This document shows, one piece after another, positions 9,154-16,448 of a stretch of 19,412 bases of DNA. Position 1 is the first letter of the stretch, and the number at the start of each line of letters is the position of its first letter. A program made the translations under genes and the position numbers. The notes below the pieces were generated by a model, which worked only from the letters and a program-made list of their open reading frames with translations, was not told the DNA's origin and made no database searches. The stretch is from Ruminococcaceae bacterium UBA945. Its GTDB lineage: Bacteria > Bacillota > Clostridia > Oscillospirales > Acutalibacteraceae. The stretch lies in assembly GCA_002293315.1 (NCBI GenBank), contig DBCZ01000045.1, positions 1 to 19,412 of the forward strand, written 5' to 3'.

Positions 9154-9561
9154 ATGAATATTGAAACCCTGTGGGAAAAGGCTGCGGAGGCGAGAAAAAG
9201 CTCATACAGCCCATATTCGGGCTATGCCGTCGGCGCGGCGCTGCTGTGCGGGAATGGTAAAATCTTCACCGGCACAAACATAGAGAATGCCGCGTTTTCC
9301 GCAACTAATTGCGCGGAACGTACCGCGTTTTTCAAAGCAGTCAGCGAGGGGGAAATTGAGTTTGAGGCGATTGCAATCGCGGGCGGCAAGGCAGATGAGG
9401 AGCCGTCAGGCGACTGCACGCCATGCGGCGTATGCAGACAGGTCATGGCGGAATTCTGCAAAGACAGCTTCAGCGTGATTATACAAAAGAACGGTCAACC
9501 CAAAGGCTTGATGCTCGGGGAACTGTTGCCGATGGCCTTCAGAAGTGAGAATATGGAGTGA
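9154..9561 (+). CDS. cdd: Cytidine deaminase
   Basis: This small zinc enzyme of 135 residues, the usual length of the tetrameric form, deaminates cytidine and deoxycytidine to uridine and deoxyuridine for pyrimidine salvage. The substrate loop YSPYSGYAVGAALL lies at about 18-31. Zinc and catalytic residues are C53 and E55 in NCAERTA, and C91 and C94 in PCGVCRQ. All expected residues are present. The ATG is 3 bp after the kinase stop, with GAGG near 9149 as a weak ribosome binding site. The upstream kinase and the downstream acetyltransferase have no obvious metabolic link to it. Confidence 0.96.
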   Translation: MNIETLWEKAAEARKSSYSPYSGYAVGAALLCGNGKIFTGTNIENAAFSATNCAERTAFFKAVSEGEIEFEAIAIAGGKADEEPSGDCTPCGVCRQVMAEFCKDSFSVIIQKNGQPKGLMLGELLPMAFRSENME

Positions 9562-9566
9562 AAGTG

Positions 9567-10112
9567 ATGAAATATGCTGAAAGAGTGCTTAAGATTAAGG
9601 ACGGACGCGGAATAAATATATCCGAGGCAACCGCGAATGACGCGGAGGAAATTCTTGCTTATATGGATATAGTGGGAGCGGAATCTGACAATCTTTTCGT
9701 CGAAGAAGGCACAAAGAGCTTCACTCTCGAAGGAGAAAGAAATTTCCTCAGGGCGCAGGAGAATAATGAATCGGCGCTGATGCTCATCGCAAAATGCGAC
9801 GGAGAGCTTGCGGCGATGGGTGATATACACATAGTTACGACAAGACCCAGAGGCAGACATCGCGCGAGCTTCGGAATCACCGCGAAGAAAGCCTTCTGGG
9901 GGCAGGGCATCGCAAAGGCAGTGATAGAAGAGCTGATTGCCTTTGCAAGGGGTATAGGCGCGGAGATTATCGAGCTTGAGGTGAAGGTGGATAACACCAG
10001 GGGAATCGGCCTTTATAAACACCTCGGCTTTAAAATTATGGCGACGCACAAAGCCTTTTTCAAGATAAACGGGGAATATACAGACGCATACATCATGCAA
10101 AAATACATATAA
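9567..10112 (+). CDS. GNAT-family N-acetyltransferase
   Basis: This predicted acetyl-CoA-dependent N-acetyltransferase has 181 residues from the ATG at 9567, chosen because GGAG at 9555-9558 gives an 8-nt spacing. A GTG at 9558 would overlap cdd by 4 bp and add three residues. The GNAT fold is supported by the beta4 segment RASFGITAKKAFWGQGIAKA, where GQGIAKA is the pyrophosphate-binding loop (motif A), and by the C-terminal NTRGIGLYKHLGFKIMATHKAF (motif B). The first part (ISEATANDAEEILAYMDIVG) is typical of RimJ/RimL-like members with bulky acceptors. The acceptor cannot be deduced. It is the last gene of the + strand run and ends one base pair before the terminator region. Confidence 0.88.
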   Translation: MKYAERVLKIKDGRGINISEATANDAEEILAYMDIVGAESDNLFVEEGTKSFTLEGERNFLRAQENNESALMLIAKCDGELAAMGDIHIVTTRPRGRHRASFGITAKKAFWGQGIAKAVIEELIAFARGIGAEIIELEVKVDNTRGIGLYKHLGFKIMATHKAFFKINGEYTDAYIMQKYI

Positions 10113-10113
10113 A

Positions 10114-10137
10114 AAAGGCTGCTTTTCAGCAGCCTTT
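10114..10137. terminator. Hairpin terminator between convergent genes
   Basis: A perfect 9-bp stem (AAAGGCTGC at 10114-10122 pairing with GCAGCCTTT at 10129-10137) encloses a 6-nt loop. Read on the minus strand the stem is followed by TTTTTT (10111-10116 complement), which is a classical intrinsic terminator for the gene ending at 10151. Read on the plus strand only TTT follows, so it is weaker there but probably serves the acetyltransferase transcript as well. Confidence 0.9.
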
Positions 10138-10150
10138 AGTAATGCGGTTT

Positions 10151-10975
10151 TTACCAGCCGAGCGATTTAAGATACTCTCTTGAGAGCGTGATGGCCTCAA
10201 ACGGAGTGCGCTCATAGGCTTGATCCTGCTCCACGACGACCCATTGTGCTCCGGCGTCAATGGAAGCCTCGAGGATTGACGGGAAATCCTGCATACCATA
10301 GCCCACAGGGCGGAACTCAAACTTTCCGGCGCTCTCTTCATCCTTCTTTACGTCGGTGCCAATCAGTTCATACATATTGGCGGGCCTGCCCTCCTTGTGG
10401 AAGTCCTTGAGATGAACAACAGGAGAACGGCCTGTGTATTTGCGGACGTAGTCGGCGGGGTTCTCCCCTGCGACGTTCACCCAGCAGGTGTCGATTTCAG
10501 TTTGCAGAATATCCGCGGGGATTGTATCGTAGATATAGTCGAGCGCGTAGCGTCCGTCGGGCATCTTGGCAAACTCGAAATCATGGTTGTGATAGAGCGT
10601 CTGAATGCCCTTCGCTTTGCAGGCTTTGCCGATTTCCTCGAACTCCTTCACATTGTCTTCGAACTTCGGCGTGCCGGGGCGGTCATCCTCCTCAAGATAA
10701 GGAATGGCAATATACTTCACGCCGATGGTGGCATACTGGTCTATCGTGCCGTCCATATCGTTGAGAAGCTCCTTGAAAGGCACATGCGCCGAGATGGCGG
10801 AAATGCCGACCTCATCGAGAATTGCCTTGACCTCCGCGCCGCTCATGCCGTAAAGGCCGGCCAGCTCAACGGCGTCATAGCCGATGTCCTTAATCTTCTG
10901 AATCGAACCCTTGAAATCGCGCTCCGCGTCTCCGCGCACCGAATAAACTTGAACTGCAACAGGTAAAGTTTTCAT
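10151..10975 (-). CDS. Sugar phosphate isomerase/epimerase (xylose isomerase-like TIM barrel)
   Basis: This is a TIM-barrel protein of 274 residues in the AP-endonuclease-2/IolE-like superfamily. Members isomerise or epimerise sugars and polyols with a divalent metal. Segments are IGYDAVELAGLYG (31-43), AHVPF (63-67), YHNHDFEF (128-135), TEIDTCWV (159-166), VVHLKDFH (186-193) and VVVEQD (246-251). Likely metal ligands by family logic are H131, E160/D162, H188 and E249. The ATG at 10975 is preferred because GGAGG lies 5 bp upstream (10981-10985); a TTG at 10987 sits on that site. GC content is like the rest of the window, unlike the AT-rich nitrilase gene upstream. The 3' end is served by the hairpin at 10114-10137. 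The substrate is unknown; members often sit in gut-bacterial sugar catabolism loci, but no such partner genes are visible. Confidence 0.88.
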   Translation of the reverse strand: MKTLPVAVQVYSVRGDAERDFKGSIQKIKDIGYDAVELAGLYGMSGAEVKAILDEVGISAISAHVPFKELLNDMDGTIDQYATIGVKYIAIPYLEEDDRPGTPKFEDNVKEFEEIGKACKAKGIQTLYHNHDFEFAKMPDGRYALDYIYDTIPADILQTEIDTCWVNVAGENPADYVRKYTGRSPVVHLKDFHKEGRPANMYELIGTDVKKDEESAGKFEFRPVGYGMQDFPSILEASIDAGAQWVVVEQDQAYERTPFEAITLSREYLKSLGW

Positions 10976-11051
10976 TTCAACCTCCAAAATTTTCTATGAT
11001 TTGATAATTAAATTTAACCTTGCACAAACCCAAATGCTTCTGGCAGATGGT

Positions 11052-11834
11052 TCAGTTGACAAGGTGCATTGCCTCATATGAGTTTTGAATTCTTCCTTTT
11101 GCTCCGAATTCAATTTCCGGTTTTGAATAATCAAAGACTAAAAGATATTCCTCGTTTTTCGGCGCTTCTGAAACTATATTCCCGTTTATGTCAAATACAG
11201 CGGTAGGGGCCGCTTGATAATCAGAGAGACTGTTTACCGATATGACTGTCATTACATTTTCAACAGCCCTCGTTCTGAGATGTGCCTTTATCAATTCGTA
11301 ACGCTCAGGCAACTCATTTTCGGAAACATCCGAAAAACTGACAAAGCACAAATCGGCTTTCCGAACGAACAACTCCCTGAAATACTCGGGAAAACGTACT
11401 TCAAAGCATATCCGAAAGCCAATTACTAAATCGTCAATTTCGACAACACCCAATGAGCTGCCCCTAGAAAAATTATCTGTATCCCAGCCCCATAACGCCC
11501 GTTTATCGTAGCTGCCGATAACTTCTCCGTCAGGGCTTATTATCAGTAATGAATTATATCTCATGTTATGTTCTTTTTTGATAATCCCTAAAACTATATG
11601 CATGCCATGTGTTTTGGCCAGTTCCTGCACTTCCCTGACGCGTGTTTCAAGGAGCAGGAAATCAATACTATCAACGTCAGATAGCTCAATCGGAGGATAA
11701 CCGCAGGCGGCACATTCATGGAAAACAAGAAGCCGGACTTTTTTCTCCGAAGCTTCAGCTACAGCTTTTCTGATTTTAGCAAAATTGGAGTCAATGTCAT
11801 CGCAACTGGCAAACTGAAAAACTGCAACCCTCAA
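11052..11834 (-). CDS. Carbon-nitrogen hydrolase (nitrilase superfamily)
   Basis: This amidase-type hydrolase has 260 residues from TTG at 11834. That start gives the family's usual opening, MRVAVFQ, and has AGGTGG 8 nt upstream. A GTG at 11846 would add four residues but lacks a clear site. The catalytic Glu-Lys-Cys triad is visible: E40 in VFHECAACGYPP, K111 in SYDKRALWG and C143 in GFRICFEVRFPEYFR. Similar proteins act on carbamoyl-putrescine, omega-amides or related amides; the substrate is not determinable. The gene is markedly AT-rich compared with both neighbours (sampled lines near 30-33% GC), which suggests lateral acquisition. It is read away from murT from its own promoter (11932-11960). 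It is followed by a 76-bp gap to the isomerase ATG with no terminator visible, so the two may share a transcript. Confidence 0.9.
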   Translation of the reverse strand: MRVAVFQFASCDDIDSNFAKIRKAVAEASEKKVRLLVFHECAACGYPPIELSDVDSIDFLLLETRVREVQELAKTHGMHIVLGIIKKEHNMRYNSLLIISPDGEVIGSYDKRALWGWDTDNFSRGSSLGVVEIDDLVIGFRICFEVRFPEYFRELFVRKADLCFVSFSDVSENELPERYELIKAHLRTRAVENVMTVISVNSLSDYQAAPTAVFDINGNIVSEAPKNEEYLLVFDYSKPEIEFGAKGRIQNSYEAMHLVN

Positions 11835-11907
11835 TCCATACACCACCTACCGGAAGTTTTACATAAAGCTGAATCATTACACACACTTAGCCGGTAACAA
11901 GGAATTC

Positions 11908-11920
11908 ATTGCTAAGCAAT
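11908..11920. promoter_or_regulatory. Palindrome, candidate operator or leader hairpin
   Basis: ATTGCT-A-AGCAAT is a perfect 6-bp inverted repeat around one central base. It covers about +5 to +17 of the predicted nitrilase transcript, a usual place for a repressor site. No regulator gene is adjacent, so the factor is unknown. With a one-base loop it is a poor RNA hairpin, so a DNA-binding site is more likely. Confidence 0.4.
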
Positions 11921-11931
11921 ATTTATATGAT

Positions 11932-11960
11932 ATGATACATCAAAAAGCATGAAAGGTCAA
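11932..11960 (-). promoter_or_regulatory. Sigma-A-type promoter of the nitrilase gene
   Basis: On the minus strand a -35 element TTGACC (11955-11960) and a -10 element TATCAT (11932-11937) are separated by exactly 17 bp. Each matches the consensus at five of six positions. Transcription would start near 11925, giving a leader of about 90 nt before the TTG start. Confidence 0.75.
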
Positions 11961-11973
11961 TATGCGGCAGAAC

Positions 11974-12002
11974 TTGAAAAACGGGGCAAAAAATGGTATT
12001 AT
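11974..12002 (+). promoter_or_regulatory. Sigma-A-type promoter of the murT-folB run
   Basis: The -35 TTGAAA (11974-11979) and -10 TATTAT (11997-12002) are 17 bp apart, near consensus. The start of transcription should be close to 12009, about 47 nt before the murT ATG. The -35 element lies only 13 bp from that of the opposite nitrilase promoter. It is the only convincing promoter I see for the eight co-directional genes that follow. Confidence 0.75.
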
Positions 12003-12055
12003 TATTTCCACGCTGAATTTGATTTTGCGGGAATTTATCGGAATGAGGATATGGA

Positions 12056-13441
12056 ATGTTTGGACAGCTGAGATTCTATTTTGCCATATTTTTCGCGCGC
12101 TGCACGGCCCTGGTCTTGAAGCTCATCGGGCGCAAGGGAACGTCTATGCCGGGCTCGTGGGCGATAATTCTCTGCCCGGATTTTCTCGAAAGAATACCGA
12201 AGCCGAAGACGATTCTGGGCATTACGGGCACAAACGGCAAGACGACCGTCTCAAACATCATAGAAGACGTTTTAGAGGATTTGGGATACTCCTTTGTCTG
12301 CAACCGTGAGGGGACGAACGTCCACACGGGCGTGGCATCGTCGCTTATAGCCGAATCCCGTTTCTGGGGCAAGCCTAAGAGGGATTTGGCCATCTTTGAG
12401 CTGGATGAGAGAAGCTCGCCGCGAATTCTGCCGTATATCAAGCCGGACATGCTTCTTGTGACGAATATTTTCCGCGATTCATATAAACGAAACGCACACA
12501 CGGAATTCATCTTGGATATACTGAATGAATATATCCCCGATACAACAAGGCTGATTCTGAATGGCGACGATTTGCTTTGCAGCTCGGTTAAGCCACACAA
12601 TGAGCGTGTGCTGTTCGGAATTCCGCGCAGGGACGGCGAGACCGCTGAGCGGAAAAACATTGTCATGGATATAACCGCATGCCCGGTATGCGGCAAAGAG
12701 CTTTCATGGGAATTTATCAGATACCACCACATAGGCAGGGCATACTGCGAAGGCTGCGGATTCACATCACCGGAACTGGATTATACGGTTGAGAATATTG
12801 ACGAGGAGAGAAAAGAGATAACTGTAAAAAGCGCGGAGAAGGAGTATGTTTATCCGCTTCTCAACAGCAGCCTCATAAATATATACAATTCGCTCTCGGC
12901 AATCACTTTCTTGAGGGAATTCGGCATATCGGAGGATGAAATCGCCGAAAAAATGGCGGCTCTTTCCATAAACGAGACGAGATATAACGAGACAGAGGCG
13001 AACGGGAAAAAGATTATCCTCCACCTCGCAAAGGGGCAGAATCCTGTGGCCTGCTCTCGCAGCTTTGAAAATGTGAGAAATTACCCCGGGAAGAAGGCGG
13101 TTATTCTCCTGCTTGACGATTATCTCGACGCGAAGAAATCCGTTGAGAATATCGCGTGGTATTACGACACAGACTTTGAGTTTCTGAACAGCCCGGATAT
13201 ATCGCGGATAGTCACGGCCGGTGCCCGCCACTGGGACGTCTATGTGCGCCTCTTGATGGCCGGAGTGCCGGAGGAGAGAATTGTGCATATAAAGAATGAA
13301 AACAATGCGGCGAAAATGCTTGACATTGATGATGTGGAGAGCGTATTTGTGCTCTATGATGTCTATACGGTAGAACTGGCCGATGTGATAAAAGACGAAA
13401 TTATTACAAGGATAAGCGGGGAGAAGACAGATGAGAATTGA
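12056..13441 (+). CDS. murT: MurT-like Mur ligase (lipid II isoglutaminyl synthase, ligase subunit)
   Basis: MurT, with GatD, amidates the D-Glu alpha-carboxyl of lipid II in Gram-positive bacteria using ATP and glutamine. This 461-residue homologue has the Mur ligase P-loop GITGTNGKT (55-63), an ELDE acid pair (115-118), TNIFRD (136-141) and LNGDD (168-172). It also carries the MurT-specific zinc ribbon with Cys209, 212, 231 and 234. The C-terminal DUF1727-type domain is present but atypical. Where family members usually show an ADGRDxSW-type segment after LND, this protein has LDDYLDAKKSVENIAW (353-368), with extra residues and no Asp before xSW. The canonical RDQLDRYGE is RDSYKRNAH here. 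GAGG at 12045-12048 lies 7 nt before the ATG. It overlaps the gatD-like gene by 11 bp. Ligase chemistry looks intact, but substrate and amine donor may differ from classical MurT. Confidence 0.85.
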   Translation: MFGQLRFYFAIFFARCTALVLKLIGRKGTSMPGSWAIILCPDFLERIPKPKTILGITGTNGKTTVSNIIEDVLEDLGYSFVCNREGTNVHTGVASSLIAESRFWGKPKRDLAIFELDERSSPRILPYIKPDMLLVTNIFRDSYKRNAHTEFILDILNEYIPDTTRLILNGDDLLCSSVKPHNERVLFGIPRRDGETAERKNIVMDITACPVCGKELSWEFIRYHHIGRAYCEGCGFTSPELDYTVENIDEERKEITVKSAEKEYVYPLLNSSLINIYNSLSAITFLREFGISEDEIAEKMAALSINETRYNETEANGKKIILHLAKGQNPVACSRSFENVRNYPGKKAVILLLDDYLDAKKSVENIAWYYDTDFEFLNSPDISRIVTAGARHWDVYVRLLMAGVPEERIVHIKNENNAAKMLDIDDVESVFVLYDVYTVELADVIKDEIITRISGEKTDEN

Positions 13442-14132
13442 GATACTTTTCCCGGAATTTTGCAACCTCTTCGGTGACCTTGCGAATATGGCTTACCTCA
13501 AGAGATGCCTGCCCGAGGCGGAGTTCATTTCGACTACGCTCACTGAAGAGCCAAGGTTTGTAAGCGAGGATATAGACTTAATCTATATGGGACCCACAAC
13601 GGAGCGCGCGCAGGAGAGGATAATTGAAAAGCTCTTGCCGCACAGGGAGAGAATTCAGGAGCTAATCGAAAAAGGAGTGGCTTTTTTGTTCACCGGCAAC
13701 GCGATGGAGGTGCTGTTTGAGCATATTGAAGATGGCGGCAGGAGAATCATGGGCCTCAATATTTTGCCGTATTACGCAAGGCGGGATATGTGGCACAGGC
13801 ATAACAGCAATTTCAGAGGCGAGTTTGAGGGCGAGAAAATCATAGGCTTCAAGACGCAGTTCTCAATGAGTTATCCGGTCGGAAAGCTGGCGGAAACCGA
13901 GGGCTTTGCCAAGGTGATTAAGGGTGTTGGCATGAACTGCAAAAGCAAAGTAGAGGGGATTGTGAGGAACAATTTCTTCGGCACATATCTTGTCGGGCCG
14001 CTGCTGATAATGAACCCGGATTTCACCAAAAATCTGCTTCAAAGAATGGGGCTGCGCCCGCATGTTGCACTTGAAAGTGAAGTGGAGGAAGCCTATAAGG
14101 TGCGGCTTGCTGATTTCAGAGCGAAAGGATAG
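13431..14132 (+). CDS. gatD: GatD-like class I glutamine amidotransferase homologue lacking catalytic Cys and His
   Basis: By position and sequence this is the GatD partner of MurT, which normally releases ammonia from glutamine. The 233-residue length is near the family norm (about 240). The N terminus ILFPEFCNLFGDLANMAYL matches the family's NLYGDxGN opening, and FGTYLVGPLLIMNPD matches the GTYLHGPxLxxNP block. The nucleophile elbow, normally xCGGYQ, reads FTGNAME with Thr88 in the Cys place. The catalytic His of YLHGP is Val188. The glutamine-contacting Arg region (usually NHGGRT) reads GFKTQFS. The frame is open with no stop or frameshift, and GGGGAG 7 nt upstream is a good ribosome binding site. 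The protein thus looks expressed but unable to hydrolyse glutamine by the known mechanism. It may be a structural or ammonia-channel subunit, or the family assignment may cover a new activity. Confidence 0.82.
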   Translation: MRIEILFPEFCNLFGDLANMAYLKRCLPEAEFISTTLTEEPRFVSEDIDLIYMGPTTERAQERIIEKLLPHRERIQELIEKGVAFLFTGNAMEVLFEHIEDGGRRIMGLNILPYYARRDMWHRHNSNFRGEFEGEKIIGFKTQFSMSYPVGKLAETEGFAKVIKGVGMNCKSKVEGIVRNNFFGTYLVGPLLIMNPDFTKNLLQRMGLRPHVALESEVEEAYKVRLADFRAKG

Positions 14133-14141
14133 TGAGAGAAT

Positions 14142-16448
14142 ATGAAATTTTCTAACGGTCACTGGCTAAAAAGAGAGGGCGTAACGGTGCATAACATAGC
14201 CGAGGTGAGGTCTTATGACATCTCGGAGGACGCAGTGACGCTTTACTGCCCGCCGTTTAAGGTTGCGCACAGAGGCATGACGCTCGACGGCCCCCTGCTC
14301 AACCTGAAATTCACATCGCCAGCGAAAGAAATCTTGGCGCTTGAAATCACACATTTTGAGGGCGGCCTTAACAATGCACCGCGGTTTGAAATCAATGATG
14401 CTAAGCTGAAGCTCGACGTGCGCGAGGAAGAAAACGCGCTGATTATAGCAAGCGGGAAGACAGAGGCACGGGTTTCGCTGGACGAATTCGCGATTGCTTA
14501 TTCCTATGACGGCAGGTATTTGACCTCGACGGGCATGCGCCGCACAGGATACGCGCAAACGCCCGAGGGGAATTTCATGCTTGAGCAGCTCGACCTCGGC
14601 GTTGCCGAGAAGATATACGGGCTCGGCGAGAGGTTCACGCCTTTTGTGAAAAACGGGCAGGTGGTGGATATCTGGAACGAGGACGGAGGCACAGCCTCGG
14701 AGCAGAGCTATAAAAATGTGCCGTTCTACCTTTCGAGCAATAATTACGGCGTATTTGTGAACCACACCGAGAGGGTTTCGTTTGAACTGGCCTCTGAGGT
14801 GGTGTCAAGAGTGCAGTTCAGTGTGCCCGGTGAGAAGCTGAGGTATGTGATAATCGGGGGAAACACCCGCAAGGAGATACTGAATAAATATACGGGATTG
14901 ACAGGCCGCCCCGCACTTCCTCCGGCATGGAGCTTCGGGCTGTGGCTCACAACTTCTTTCACGACAGACTACGACGAGCGCACCGTAACGAGCTTCATTG
15001 ACGGCATGGCAGAACGCAATTGCCCTCTGCACGTCTTCCATTATGATTGCTTCTGGATGAGGGAATATGAGTGGTGCAATTTCACGTGGGATGACGCGAT
15101 GTTCCCTGATGTGGATGCAATGCTGCGGCGCTTAAAGAGCCGGGGATTAAAGATTTGCGTATGGATAAATCCTTATATAGGGCAGAAATCTCCGCTTTTT
15201 AAGGAGGCCATGGAGAACGGCTATCTAATTAAAAAGGCAGACGGAAGCGTTTGGCAGTGGGATAAATGGCAGGCGGCGATGGGTGTTGTGGATTTCACGA
15301 ACCCGCAGGCAAAGGCATGGTATCTGAGCAAGCTCAAGGCACTGCTTGACCAGGGGGTGGATTGCTTCAAGACGGATTTCGGCGAGAGAATCCCGTTTGA
15401 AAATGTGAAATATTATGATAATTCAGATACGCGAGGCATGCACAATTATTATTCATATTTATACAATAAAGCGGTATTTGATTTGCTCGTGAAGGAGCGC
15501 GGAGAAGGAGACGCGGTGGTTTTTGCGAGAAGTGCCACGGCGGGCGGGCAGAAATTCCCGGTGCATTGGGGCGGCGACTGTGACTCAACCTACCCCTCAA
15601 TGGCGGAGAGCCTGCGCGGTGGGCTTTCGCTCACGCTCTCGGGCTTTGGCTTCTGGAGCCACGATATAGGCGGGTTTGAGAACACCGCTACTCCGGATTT
15701 ATACAAGCGCTGGGCGGCATTCGGGCTGCTTTCCACGCATAGCAGACTTCACGGAAGCAGCTCATATAGAGTGCCGTGGCTGTTTGGTGATGAGGCGGTG
15801 GATGTAGTCAGAAAGTTTACGAATTTGAAGTGCAGACTCATGCCGTATATTTATTCAGCCGCGTGCGAGACAAGCAAAACAGGGGTTCCGTCGATGAGGG
15901 CGATGCTACTGGAATTTGAGGAAGACCGAACCTGCCTCGACATAGATACACAGTATATGCTGGGCCGGAGCATACTCGTTGCGCCTGTTTTCCGCGAAGA
16001 TAGTGTGGCGGAGTTTTATCTTCCAAGAGGGACATGGACGCATCTGCTTTCCGGAGAAATCAGGGAAGGTGCCTCATGGTATAAGGAGAAATATGACTAT
16101 CTCAGTCTGCCGCTTTTTGCACGCGAGAACAGCATCGTTCCGTTCGGGGCAAACGATGTGCTCGCCGATTATGATTATGTCGATGGCTTGGAAATGCGCC
16201 TATATGCATTGAAGGACGGCAAGGAGGCGAGCTACACGGTTTATGGCAGAAACGGCGCTGAGTGTATCTCAATGAAGGCCAAGCGAGCCGGAAACAGAAT
16301 TACCATTGAATTCAGCGGTGGAACGCCGGATGTGCGCCTTTGCGGGATAGATTCCGTGAAAGATGTGAGCGGGGCAAGCACAATGGAGACGGATTTGGGG
16401 ATTCTTCTGAGGAATACCGAGCCTAAAATCGAGGTGAGGCTTCAGTGA
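14142..16448 (+). CDS. yicI: GH31 alpha-xylosidase (YicI-like)
   Basis: This 768-residue retaining glycoside hydrolase family 31 enzyme releases terminal alpha-xylose, for example from isoprimeverose or xyloglucan oligomers. The central (beta/alpha)8 barrel spans about 255-590. The nucleophile is D412 in FKTDFGERIP and the acid/base is D479 in HWGGDCDSTYPSMAESLRGG. Residues reported as xylose-specific in E. coli YicI are kept at the expected offset: F273 in TSFTTDYDE, C303-F304 in YDCFWM, W341 in VWINPYIGQ and K410. GLSLTLSGFGFWSHDIGGFE and HSRLHGSSSYRVPW are near-identical to YicI. No signal peptide is present, so it acts on imported oligosaccharides. It lies 9 bp after the gatD-like gene and overlaps comFC by 4 bp. 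Its presence in this run is unexpected, as no xyloside transporter or xylose catabolism gene is nearby. Confidence 0.94.
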   Translation: MKFSNGHWLKREGVTVHNIAEVRSYDISEDAVTLYCPPFKVAHRGMTLDGPLLNLKFTSPAKEILALEITHFEGGLNNAPRFEINDAKLKLDVREEENALIIASGKTEARVSLDEFAIAYSYDGRYLTSTGMRRTGYAQTPEGNFMLEQLDLGVAEKIYGLGERFTPFVKNGQVVDIWNEDGGTASEQSYKNVPFYLSSNNYGVFVNHTERVSFELASEVVSRVQFSVPGEKLRYVIIGGNTRKEILNKYTGLTGRPALPPAWSFGLWLTTSFTTDYDERTVTSFIDGMAERNCPLHVFHYDCFWMREYEWCNFTWDDAMFPDVDAMLRRLKSRGLKICVWINPYIGQKSPLFKEAMENGYLIKKADGSVWQWDKWQAAMGVVDFTNPQAKAWYLSKLKALLDQGVDCFKTDFGERIPFENVKYYDNSDTRGMHNYYSYLYNKAVFDLLVKERGEGDAVVFARSATAGGQKFPVHWGGDCDSTYPSMAESLRGGLSLTLSGFGFWSHDIGGFENTATPDLYKRWAAFGLLSTHSRLHGSSSYRVPWLFGDEAVDVVRKFTNLKCRLMPYIYSAACETSKTGVPSMRAMLLEFEEDRTCLDIDTQYMLGRSILVAPVFREDSVAEFYLPRGTWTHLLSGEIREGASWYKEKYDYLSLPLFARENSIVPFGANDVLADYDYVDGLEMRLYALKDGKEASYTVYGRNGAECISMKAKRAGNRITIEFSGGTPDVRLCGIDSVKDVSGASTMETDLGILLRNTEPKIEVRLQ

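Noticed and set aside
10397..10966. Plus-strand open frame of 189 codons opposite the isomerase gene
   Set aside because: The minus-strand protein has clear TIM-barrel motifs and a good ribosome binding site; this frame is its shadow.
11008..11017. Palindrome TTAAATTTAA upstream of the isomerase gene, with a possible TTGTGC/TCAAAT promoter
   Set aside because: In such AT-rich DNA a 10-bp AT-only palindrome is expected by chance, and the promoter boxes match consensus at only three and four positions.
11962..12309. Plus-strand open frame of 115 codons over the murT start
   Set aside because: It reads through the murT P-loop region in the wrong frame and its product has no family features; the predicted promoter lies within its first part.
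12767..13465. Antisense open frame of 232 codons under murT
   Set aside because: It mirrors the murT reading frame, has no ribosome binding site or domain, and overlaps a well-supported gene over its full length.
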